Shown piece by piece: positions 38,301-49,600 of a stretch of 64,000 nt of DNA. A program made the position numbers and the translations under genes. The stretch is taken from assembly GCA_026874595.1 (NCBI GenBank), contig CM049315.1:34676164-34740163 (forward strand), read 5' to 3'. The DNA comes from Sipunculus nudus. Lineage: Eukaryota; Annelida; Sipuncula; Golfingiida; Sipunculidae. Below the pieces are notes generated by a model that worked only from the letters and a program-made list of their open reading frames with translations, was not told where the DNA came from and ran no database searches. The first letter of the stretch is position 1, and the number at the start of each line of letters is the position of its first letter.

Positions 38301-38475
38301 GTTTTGCAATCATATATTTAGAACTTCACTTTAACCAAGTAGGAGGGCCCCTTTCCTCTTAGCTTCTCATATGCTTGTATATATATGAAAAACCTTACAA
38401 TAGAATATTTTGCATATTTTGCATTTGCAAAAATTTCAAACTTCAGCTAAGCGCCGTGACCCATGGGTCCCTTGT
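35395..38475 (-). mobile_element. HINE-like element, family A, copy 2 (reverse)
   Basis: Mirror image of copy 1: the hairpin TAGCTCAGCTGAC...CTGAGCTA at 35398-35428, then a (GTCY)n block (about 35442-35466), then core sequence. It ends at 38443-38475 with CAGCTAAGCGCCGTGAC and CCATGGGTCCCTTGT, the reverse complement of the copy 1 start. A 1.2-kb Helitron-like element is nested inside (36699-37896). Confidence 0.7.
36699..37896 (+). mobile_element. Helitron-like non-autonomous element nested in HINE copy 2
   Basis: It begins TCCGCCAAAAC after an A and ends CTAG (37893-37896) before a T. Nine bases before CTAG is a hairpin with GTAGTC and GACTAC arms. TC start, 3' hairpin, CTRR end and A/T insertion site are the canonical Helitron features. 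A second hairpin, GTATCCGCCAAAAC/GTTTTGCGGATAC, marks the 5' end (36696-36725). The interior is a tandem core of about 280 bp (CGGGAACCGT at 36951, 37231, and a variant at 37510), each unit with GGTGGCGCCACC-type motifs. No RepHel gene. Confidence 0.6.
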
Positions 38476-40011
38476 ATTAAAGTTTTTATGAGACCATGTC
38501 AGACCCAGGCTCTACCCAGCCCCTCTTCAGTCACCTGTTTGGCCTCTAGTTGACCTTTCCTGCCAATTATGCACGCTTGATGCGGGGCATATACTTGCAG
38601 CTACGCAGCTTATTTGCTGGCCACAGCTGATCCAGGTGTCCAACCCAGCTCATCTATTAGTTGTGTAGACCGACAGCATAACAATAAACAATAAATAAAT
38701 AAATTTTTATTTATCTATAATAACAACTTTAAAAATAATCAGTAGGAAAGGAATTTGACAGTTGATGAGTAACAGGGAATTACCTTTCAGTTACTGATGT
38801 TTTATGGATTTTGTATGGATGGATGAAAATGTATTCCAAGTAACACCATTGAGTCATGTATGGTATTTTTCTTTTCAGTTTTAATAATAAAAAAAATAAT
38901 TAAATTATATTGTTATGTACTCTTAGGGATTATATGAAGGAAATTAATGATTTACAAAGATGCAGTTTATAATATAAATCTAAATTCCCAAGTCTTTTCC
39001 AAGTGTTTCAGCTTGTTAATTTATATTTATTTCAAAATTTAAAAAAATTAAAATGTCAAAATTTTTTAATTTTTCTCAGACAAGTACTGATTAAAGATGT
39101 CAATATGTTTCACTTATGACATTCAGACACATGGATTTAACAGCTGTCACAAGACTATGTAAATAATCAAAATTTATATTACTGGTTCCTATATTTCAGT
39201 TCATAAAATTAAACTTGCCCATCTCTAGTTTTCTCCTTGTATAATTTATAGGGTGTTCTTATCCTTGGGTTATTTTTTACACATATAATGGTTTCATAGC
39301 TGAGATGCTTCAATTTTTCTTCTGATACAGTTTTTAATTAAAAAAATTTGAATATGATAAAAATTCAGATCTTAGACAAGTTCTCATTATGATTTCTGTA
39401 ATAATAATAATTGTCATAAGACTGTTGCTATGTCTAGTGTGTAGATTGATGTGAATATTATAGTTTTATTTTTTGAATATAAATCAAATTCATAAAACCT
39501 GGTACTTAAGATCATTATTTAAATTTGTGATATTTGTTTATTCTGGATTCTCAAGAACTTTGTTTGGCTGAAACTGAATAAATACCAGACATGGTGCAGT
39601 ACTTTGCAAATGTATTTGAATGCAAATATGAATATTTACTCCATAATTTCATGTATAAGGATAGGAATACAGGTAAAAATTTAAGTATTTGAATACAAAT
39701 GCATTCATGAATATATTCTATAATATTATTTTAATAATCATTTATTTCGACAATATTATTAAAAAAAAACTTTGATGAAAAAAACAGGTGATACTGTTAT
39801 CATTTTTAATTTAAATCATACTTGACACAATACTTGTTATTAATTCTTAAAAAATAGTTTAAGTTTTCAAATAATTCTGATGTAATGTAGGTAAAGTTTT
39901 ATGGCCAAGTCAAAACCTGTGTGATGAAAGGACACCATTTCGAACTGTAAATAATATTAATGACATCAATCCTCTTCCCTGTCTCAACGGATATTATCAA
40001 ACTCTTACTTA

Positions 40012-40776
40012 CAGGGTTGTTAAGTTTTTCCCAGTGCGGTATTTACCAGCTGGTAAATACCGATATTTACCGCCTTTGGAAAAACCTCTCAAAGTGGGAA
40101 AATGGGAAAAACTGGGAAAAACCTCTAATAATCTTATAAAAGGAGAGACCAGCAGATATCTGACTGAATTAAAAGGAAATATCATCACACACACACACAC
40201 ACACATATATTTATATTGTTTTCCTTAAAAACAGCTTGTTTGTATGTATATACATAGTGATAGATAAACAGATAATCAGATATATCAGTTACACTGAAAA
40301 AGTCCATTGATGGCTAAGAAATAAGGTTCATTGATAAATATTTACCAATCCAACTCTGATAGACCTCTCAGGGTGCATTAACATGTTACAAGCTTGGCAG
40401 TTTTCTCAGTCCTAGTCTGTTTCGCAGTTTGGACTGCACAAGTCCAAAGTTTGAAAAAATTCTTTCAATTGATGCTGTGCTGGAAGGCAGGTGCTTGGTT
40501 TCCTATCTGTATGCACAGAAACCTGCATCATACTGGACAGGGTTTCCCAAGTGATGCCACAATGGGTGGTTGGTTTCTTCTCCCCTAGCTAACTAGTTGT
40601 ATGAGCCCTACATGACTAGCCTGGCTTCTTCACACTTCTGTACCCCCAAGATTAACTCGGCCTTGATTAGGTTAACATGCTTGATTACTTTTGTCAGCTC
40701 ACCTACTAAAGTTTATGTTGCAGTTAATTGGTAATTAAGTAACAGTAATGCACTAGTATGAGCTGTGGAAATATTG

Positions 40777-40838
<62 letters not shown>

Positions 40839-41116
40839 TCACATGTGGATATATATATGCATATATGTATATATGTATATATGTATGTGTGTATATATAT
40901 ATATACACACACACACAAATAATATCATTTCAACATACAACATAAAACAGAATTAATTATTACTATACATCATTATACTCTCTCAAAAATTTTGATCAGA
41001 CATTTCCCCAGTAATACCCGATACTAACCAGTTTTCCCCAGTTATTCCCAATTAATCCCGGGTTTTTCCCACTGTCCGGGAAAAACTAGTTTTTCCCGGG
41101 AAAAATAACAACCCTG
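40012..41116. mobile_element. hAT-type element with perfect 8-bp target duplication
   Basis: The termini CAGGGTTGTTAAGTTTTTCCC and (reverse complement of the right end) CAGGGTTGTTATTTTTCCC are near-identical. The flanks are the same 8-mer CTTACTTA (40004-40011 and 41117-41124). The 1105-bp body has no transposase frame and contains (AC)n and (TA)n tracts, so it is non-autonomous. Confidence 0.92.
40780..40835. repeat. (TA)n microsatellite inside the hAT element
   Basis: About 28 TA repeats, followed at 40850-40915 by mixed TATATG and (AC)n. Confidence 0.97.
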
Positions 41117-42099
41117 CTTACTTAACTTGAGTTAAACACCATCAACTCATAATACAGCGTATATTACCACACAAAACCAGCCTTTAATTGTCTATCTCCT
41201 CTTCCAAATCATATTTTGTGATCATATATCAGCTGAGTGCCATGACCCATGGGTCCCTTGTTTAAAACAAAAAGAAATTTAAGTTATTTACTAATTTACA
41301 ACAATTCTTTTAGCCTAAATCATGATTAAAAAAGTGATAAAAAAAATTTAACGTTTTAAATTGGCCATGTCTTATCCCATAAAATTTATCCCCAATGAAA
41401 ACTGAGTGCATGCAGTATATTATAAAATTATCAATAGCCTGTACATTCTTTCTTGACTTAAATGTGCATTTGAAATAATGAGTTATCAATTCATGAATAG
41501 ACAGAAGAGCATAAATCCAGTTAAAATATTTACATGAAAAAATATATGACAGATTTTATATAACATGGATATCTCAGGCATTCTTAGCAGATGAATTATA
41601 AATATCATATTTTTTACAGATTAAACTAAATTTATGATTATTAAATAATATTTTCCTTAATCCAATATTTCTATTTTTATTTATAAACTATTATTTTATT
41701 TTCATTATTTTTTTTAACATTTTTTTTTAGTTTTATTAGTTAAAATATTTAATTAAGACCTATGCATTCACATTTCTTCATTCATTTTGATGAAAATGCA
41801 TGCCAAATGTTTAAATTTTCACAGAGGTGCTTCAACATTTCACATGAAGGCACCAACAACACCTGTCACCTACCGTGCAAAGAGTTGGGCTGTGCCCCAA
41901 ATGTCAATCAAGCGGAACGAACTTGATCACTGGTCCGGCCGTCGGTTCAGTTTTTGTCGGTCAATTCACTCTTATATGTTCATCAAAGGGTAACAAATGT
42001 TGATTCTTTCACAGAGTAATTAGTGTCACTAAGTGTGCGATATTTGCCTGGCTATAAGAGCTATGGAGTGGTGTCTGTCCGTGTGAGGTGTTTTCCCCT

Positions 42100-42224
42100 C
42101 TTGTTGTTGCTTTCAAATCAAGAGCCAAATTATTGATGGGTACACGTGCACCCGGCGGGTGAAATCACTTCCGGGTCAGATGTCACAACAACATACGCAA
42201 GACGGCTCGTCAGTTGTCAGCCAG
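42100..42224 (+). promoter_or_regulatory. SCOC: Candidate SCOC promoter and non-coding first exon
   Basis: This short CpG-containing stretch stands out from AT-rich surroundings. CACTTCCGGG (42166-42175) matches an ETS-type site common in housekeeping promoters. About 50 bases downstream a good donor, CCAG|GTCAGT, ends a possible exon at 42224. The next plus-strand exon with a matching acceptor is the SCOC start exon at 46591, so this is read as its 5' UTR exon, leaving a 4.4-kb first intron. The transcription start cannot be fixed from sequence alone. Confidence 0.4.
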
Positions 42225-42679
42225 GTCAGTATACAGGCGTTATTTTGAGGAATTTACTTGATTTACCGTATATCTGCGGCACTATTTACAACGACTTATA
42301 AACAGTTATGGTACATTTAAAATAAAATCACTATATTTTCCCAGATTGCGTTAAAAAACATTCTTTTACAGGAGGTTTTCGCAGGGGATTTGTCATTCCG
42401 AAATCAACGTCATTGAATCCACACATAAATTAGATCAACAATTCGTATAATTTTTGGATTTTAGAATATTTAAATAACTTTTAAGCATCCTAAAATTAAC
42501 AGGTTTGTAATATTACCCCATATGGAATACGCATAATAAAAGAAAATCGATAAAGCGTGAAGAAGATTGAAAATGGTTTCTAATCCGGGCGATAATAGGT
42601 GGACCAGAGTTTTGACAGGATTGTCATTCCGGGACAGGTTTGAGATTCAGGGATATTCACCATAAAAAGTATATAAGTG

Positions 42680-43792
42680 CAGAGTTTGCGAAAACTTGCA
42701 GTTGGCAGCAGGACAGTAGGTCCTGCTGCAGAGGGCTTATAGCCGGTCCTGCTAGATTTCTGCAGGACCTGCCACGAAGTATATTATTGGATATTTTAAT
42801 GCCCAATTATATTTTTCTATGATTAAAAATTATCATTAATAACTTCTGTCAAGAGAATTATTCATATAATACTGAGAAGTATAAATACAAATTAACATCT
42901 CTAATATATTCAAAGGGGAAATGTTGTATGGAAATTAAAAAAAAAAATGAAATTTTATATGGTGAAAATGCCTGGGTATTTAATTTATAATGGACAGTCA
43001 GTGAGTGTCAATACAAAAAATAAGGCTTGTATCAGTTAAATCTTTTATTGCATTTCCGATCGGTTTAAACTTAAAATGTTGTTTTGTAACCATGACGTTT
43101 TGTACAATCAAATTCGCCCCTGATGTCCTGATCGCAACGCACCCAGCACACGTTGATTTAGGAACGACCTCTGGCGGGACAGTGGGGCACTATATTCTAA
43201 GACACCGCGCACGTCGTGTGAAATTTCTTATGCAGATAGTTCTCATCTGAGGGTCCGTACATAAATTTTTTGACACACAAGTATACAAAACTGGCGAGTT
43301 ATGGTTGATTATCTCATTTCAATTTAAAAATAATTTAGGCTCCTGGCCCCGTTGACAAGAAGTCGCGTAAACGTCTGGGGCGAAACGGCACGTTTGACGC
43401 TGCGAATTGGCATCTTGCGAAATGTCTGAGAACCAAATTATCCAATAATAGCGTCTGTTGTTTAGACTGACGGACTGAATGGCTCATACGTAACTCTTAT
43501 GGCAATTTTGATTGGCTGCGATTTTATCTTTTTAAAGAAATTAAATGCACAGGCGAATCACGGCCATCTGTATTCTGCCTTCGCTTTGCCATCAAATTTA
43601 TGACAACAAATGCACATGGAGCAGTTTACGCAGTGACAGTAAAGCAAATTAAGGAAAGTTAGTCTCCAATTCGAATAATATGTAATGCTGGGAAACAGAC
43701 GGACACCAGGTCCGGCTGGATTAGAGATTTTATCGGACCCGCACGTTTTCAGCCGGTCAGGTCCGCAGGACCGACGGATTTCGCATACTCTG
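42680..43792. mobile_element. hAT-like element in presumed SCOC intron 1
   Basis: The left end CAGAGTTTGCGAAA (42680) and right end TTTCGCATACTCTG (to 43792) are inverted repeats with one mismatch in 14. The flanks share TAAGTG (42674-42679 and 43793-43798). Subterminal regions carry GCAGGTCCTGC/GTCCGCAGGAC motifs in both orientations. No recognisable transposase; an 81-codon frame at 43005-43250 is not assigned. The six-base duplication is shorter than usual for hAT. Confidence 0.6.
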
Positions 43793-44037
43793 TAAGTGTA
43801 TGATTGTAGTGGGTTTAGAAAAAAATATAATTGGAAGCTCTGGCTGTCGTTTATGATATGATGTCTTGTTGTAAAGAGCATTTCATTGATCAGAAATTTG
43901 CTTATGAGCAAACAAGTGACTGGTCTCACAGTGACTAATCAGTCGATAAACAGTAAAACCTGAGTCTGTGGACAGCCTTCCTGGACACATGCCTTGGTAT
44001 AAAAGATATAATTTAGGCCAACCAAATGTTTTTACTA

Positions 44038-44561
44038 TTTAAAGGGGCCCAATCACATATAAAGCAAATTGAATTAACAGGAAAAATAGCTTCTTCCCTT
44101 TAATCTGTACCTGCCAAAGTATTGCCGTGAAACCACTTGCTTACCCCTGTAAACAAGTAAAACCAGGGGACAGGGCAGAATCACAGGTCTCAACATAAAC
44201 ACTGAGTGTGGGGGGGGGGGGGGGGGGGGGCTTGTGCATCATGGAGGCATAACAAGTGTCAATCAGGAGATGCCCTGACTGACTAGGCCCAAAAATGTAA
44301 TAACTGTTTAGGCTGGCTGAGACATTGCATGTTGCGGCTCACAATCGGACCTCCAGTCATGCGGGCTTGCAATGGGAAACAGACACACATGGACAGTGTT
44401 TACCAACACACAGAGCAATAACAAGGTGTTAAAAAGCTGTATGCAAGGTACTAAGACTATGTGCTTGGATGGTTTTGCTTGGAAACTTTTGTATAAAGCA
44501 AAAATGAACTGATAGTGTGAAAGAATAGGCATAAAATTGCTCCTGATTATGTCCCTTTAAA
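44038..44561 (+). mobile_element. MITE copy A of the TTAAAGGG family
   Basis: The best-preserved copy: it begins TTTAAAGGGGCCCAATCA and ends GATTATGTCCCTTTAA, so the termini are inverted (TTAAAGGG/CCCTTTAA). About 520 bases with no coding capacity; the short frame on the minus strand recurs in copy C only because the repeat itself is shared. A 21-base G run (44210-44230) is specific to this copy. It lies in the presumed first intron of SCOC. The superfamily is not certain; the TTAA at the ends is compatible with a TTAA-specific transposase. Confidence 0.8.
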
Positions 44562-46590
44562 TAACCCAACTTGCAGTCTGGGGAGGATACCATGTTACAC
44601 TTTTGTCTGTTGAACATTTAAAATTACCCATCCTAATGGGTGTAGGACTAAAATGTGGTAAGGGCAAATATGTTTCAGTGTGTCATGTTCAAACAAGTTC
44701 CTGAAAAATCACCATGTAATAAAATAAACAGGGTTAAGAGAAAACGTGTTTAGTTCTTGTTTGCATGTGAATTAATATTGTGTTTAATAGATCTGACAAC
44801 AAAAATTGATTTTCTTTATACCTCAGAATTGACTAATTAAAACAATGGATATGTACCCATAGTGAGTGATATCATGTACATAATTTTCTGTCTTCAGAGG
44901 GTCCATATCACCATCACTTATTGTTTCCCCAAACTTAGACACTTTTAATTCACAAGGGCATTTCTGAGTTGAAAAACCCCACTTTTCTTAACATACAGTT
45001 TTGATTTAACTATTAGTTCAGTAACTGGCAGAGGTCCTATTAACTTTAGTTGGGGCTTCAGTCATTACACTGTAGCAATGATCTATTTACCTAGGTACTC
45101 TAGCATGTACCTGACCCCAACCCTGGCAGCACAAGCATTAAAGCACCTGTGTTACATGATTTAGCTGATAATGGTTACAGGTTATTCCTTCAATATAATT
45201 TATCATTGTTTCAAAGATAAAGGTGATAAAGGCAATAATCTATTAGATGATTATGCCCTTGAACTTTAAACTGAATTTAATTCAAATGTCTGAAGGAAAA
45301 AATTAAAACACAACAGACTCCTGAAACTTATTAGAAGATATGTATTATTTTGCCCAAAAAAAAATAATTGTCTTGGTTTGCATGTGGGTACCTTCAGATT
45401 TGTAAAAGCTGTTTCTTAAATAAATTCTGCCTGCTCATATACTGAAATTGTTTCGGTAAACTTTGTTTAATCATTAGTTTCCTTCAATAATTACCCTTGA
45501 AAACAGTCTTTACCTTATATGGTGCAGCCTCACATGCAAAATGTTATTGTAAAAAGGTCCTATATGGTTTCACCTTGGATTTATAAGTGGACAGTTTCAG
45601 TTTTAATGGACAAATTCTGATAACATCGTAAATTAATTAATGCAATTAAATGAATTAATGAAAAAAAATATTTCAGAAGTTAGAGATCCTTGCCTTGGCT
45701 TCTTGAGACCAAGTGAGAGCAATTTTAATTGTGCCTTGCCAATTTAGATTGCAATTATGATGAAAATAGGCTGTTTCTCTGTGTCCTATAACATACCCAC
45801 ATGTCAAACGACATGGACATACAGGATACGTGTGTCTCATCTTTAGTTCTACAGGGTCAAAGTAGGGAATATTGAACTCAAAACACTTCTGAAAGACTGT
45901 TAAGAATACCTCAATCATTGCTTATCTAACTCTAAAAGACATCAACAGTATCAATAAATAAAATAATTAACAGAATTGTACTTTTTGGCCCTCTGCTGCC
46001 ATGATGCCAATATAATTATAGAGTGGACGGTTTTCGTGAAACCTAAACCATCTCCAGAAATGGTTTCACAGTTTCTGCAAAATCAGTTTAGGTATCGCTA
46101 TTATTAAGTGAACAGTTTCCTGGAAGTAACCAAAACCAGTTTCAAATTTTCCAGTGGGCCCCTAGCATTATGAGATGTGCCATATTTCAGCATCTCTTGT
46201 TGCATCACAGGTCAGCTCTGCCACTAGAACAAAGGCAGCTCATTAAAGTATACCAATGAACAGTACCTGTCATCCTGAGCTTGGATATTCAAATTTCACT
46301 GAATGGTGAAGAACATTAGGATGATCCAGATTACCTTCAAAATGATATGGATATATTATTCTCTGAAAAAGAACTTTTTTCAGATGTTTTCCATACCATT
46401 TTGAATACAGTTGCAAACAGGCTAATAGACTAACCAAAATAAAAACATTATACTCCTGGCAGAGTTATAATTTAATGAGAAACATTGGACGCAAAATAAT
46501 AATACATATACTAAAAAGGTTGGAGATTGTTATCTGATGGACACCGGCAGATAATATACTATAAAATACATGTATTTTGTTACTTTTCAG
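44562..46590 (+). other. Remainder of presumed SCOC first intron
   Basis: AT-rich, no exon or repeat with defined ends seen. It ends with acceptor ACTTTTCAG before 46591. Confidence 0.5.
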
Positions 46591-46610
46591 TATTAAGTTT
46601 TCCCACCAGC

Positions 46611-49600
46611 ATGCAGAGAAGCAGCAGCGACCTAACTGATGACAGCCACAGCGAGATGTCAAACAGCACAGGATCTCACTGTAAGTAACTGCCAGGTCAT
46701 CCTCACAGCACTCTCACCATATCAGCTCCATCACATTACTGAAGTGTTCCCTTCAGTGAGTAGAAGCATCAGCCATGGATGCTTCAGTTTAACTTTATCA
46801 TTATTATTATCTCTATATTTTACTGCAAAAGTTCTGTTTTTGTCCCCAGTTGATAAAGTTATGAATGTAATGATAAACTGATCCACAGATACATTCTGAT
46901 ACACAGTCAAATAATGCATCAGTATTTTCAGTCGTTCCAGTACAGGTATGGCAAATATATTTGATCATCTAATGGAAATAAATGTCTGACAGTTTTTCTG
47001 TAACGTCAACAGTTGTAGGCCAGAACCAACTGGTCTGAAAATTATATTCGATGTAAATAAATTCTATTTTGATATAATTTACTGAACAAGAAAGAACATA
47101 TGTTTAGTATATGAACTGTAATATACCATCTGTGTATCATATGTTTAGCTTTTCAAGTATCTCATAAGCAAACTACACATAAAATGTTGGAAAATATCGC
47201 CTTTCACATAGTATAAAAAGAGAGTATTAATCAGCAGAAAAAATTTTCTCAATGTGATGGTGGTCTTTTTATTAATTTTATACATTCATATTAACATTGT
47301 GTAATGTGTAAATTCATTTGCCTTTCAGTGATTAATACAAAACTTTTATATGTTTCTATTTATAGCCCTTGACCCTGATATAAATCCAGATGAAGAAGAA
47401 GAAAAGCAAAGATTAATAAACCAAGTGTTGGAGCTACAAAATACACTAGATGGTAAGTTATATAATGACAGAATACACTAGATGGTAAGTTATATAATGT
47501 CAGAATACACTACATGGTAAGTTATATAGTTACAAAATACACTACATGGTAAGTTATATAATGACAGAATACACTACATGGTAAGTTATATAGTTACAAA
47601 ATACACTAGATGGTAAGATATATAATGACAGAATACACTAGATGGTAAGTTATATAGTGACAGAATACACTAGACAGTAAGTTATATAGTGACAGAATAC
47701 ACTACATGCTAAGTCATATAGTGATAGAAATTCACAGAATACACTACATGGTAGGTTATATAGTTACAAAATACACTAGATCGAAGTTATATAGGGACAG
47801 AATAAACTAAATGGTAAGTTATATAGTGACAGAATACACTAGATGGTAAGTTATATAGTGACAGAATACACTACATGCTAAGTCATATAGTGATAGAAAT
47901 TCACAAAATACACTACATGGTAAGTTATATAGTTACAAAATACACTAGATGGTAAGTTATATAGTGACAGAATACACTAGATGGTAAGTTATATAGTGAC
48001 AGAATACACTAGATGGTAAGTTATATAGTGACAGAGTACAGTGACAGAATACACTAGATGGTAAGTTATATAATGACAGAATACACTAGATGGTAAGTTA
48101 TATGGTGACAGAATACACTAGATAGTTATATAGTGACAGAATACACTAGATAGTTATATAGTGACAGAATACACTACATGCTAAGTGATATAGTGATAGA
48201 AATTCATAAAATACACCACATGGTAAGTTATATATTTACAAATATACTAGATGGTAAGTTATAAAGTTACAAAATACACTAGATTGTAAGTTATATAGGG
48301 ACAGAATACACTAAATGGTAAGTTATATAGTGACAGAATACACTAGATGGTAATTTATATAGTGACAGAATACACTACATGCGAAGTCATATAGTGCCAG
48401 AGTACAATAGATGGTAAGTTAAATAGTTACAGAATACATGAGATACTAAATCATTTGAAACTACAAAATACACAAGATGGTAAGTCAAATAGTTACATCA
48501 TATATATTTGGTTTAATTGTGTTGCATATGAAAGTACCTTGTACTAGCCAAGGTGAGCCAGGGTGAGCAGTGGCACCTCAGAAGGATTAGCCACTTTGGC
48601 TCAGTGTTCTGAAATCTAATAAGCCACAATGGTTACACATGCAGGTTAGCCATATTGTTTTTGTGACAGCTTGGAGGGAGTTAACAATATCACCATAAGG
48701 TGGAGACAAATCATGGGTACAGTTGTGTCCACATGGTTCCTGGTGATAAACATTTAACAACCCCTTTCACCTAGTCACAAGTTGCATTGGCTTCTCAATA
48801 TAAATGCTACATGATGCAGGCAGTGGGTCAGAACTATTTTGTCAAGGATAAATGTAAAGTATTTTATAAATCCATTACTGCAGAAAACAATTGTATCCTA
48901 ACTCCAATTACTGGTACCTATGAATGGCTCTTGCCCTTTGTCAGTATTAATAAACCTAACAATGTCAATGGTAAAGAATTCTTTATAAAACGTTTTATGG
49001 TGATCTAGATTATATTCCAAAATTTATTATTTAATTTGCGACCACACACGTAAAATAACCAACCAGCTGAATAACCAATAAAAACATATAATACCTTTTG
49101 TCAGAGGAATTGTTACATCATTGAAGTAAGTTGTCAATTCCATAGACTTGGACCTGATGGTCCTGGCTCAAACTGCTTTACAGATTTAGAGTTTACATGG
49201 CAGTTACTGCAGGATTCTTCACCAGGTCAAGACGGTACACTTTTTTGTCTCCATGAGACAGTTTTAACACTAGTATCATGGGAAATTTTAAGTATTAATT
49301 TTGTAAGAGGATGAAATTATCCTGCCTGCATGCATAGGTGTGACCTCAATGGAGCTACCTTTGATCTGGTGAGCAGGGCTGACCTGTGATGTACCTTGGA
49401 GTTGGTTAAATGTAACAAACATTTCTGTCCACTTAATAAGTTTTCTGCACTTGCAACATATGGACAGGTTCCTGATTATATTCTGTTATGGTGGTCTAGA
49501 TACTTCACAAAGATATATGTTCTCTTAGAACTCTCCAAATTTTTAGTTTATATTAGCCAAACATAATGTGAACAGTGTCAGGGTTTCCTTTCAGATTTGT

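Larger units (their letters stand above)
38476..41262 (-). mobile_element. HINE-like element, family A, copy 3 (truncated, reverse)
   Basis: The 5' terminus is at 41229-41262 (CAGCTGAGTGCCATGACC then CATGGGTCCCTTGT). Core homology reappears at 38486-38690, reverse complement to 29240-29440 of copy 1 (shared GCATAATTGGC, GGTCTCATAAAAA). No hairpin end was found, and the left edge abuts copy 2. A hAT element (40012-41116) is inserted in it. Boundaries between these blocks are approximate. Confidence 0.5.

Noticed and set aside
43558-43929. 123-codon minus-strand frame, the longest in the window
   Set aside because: It crosses the right end of the hAT-like element into flanking DNA and shows no domain, so it is probably fortuitous.
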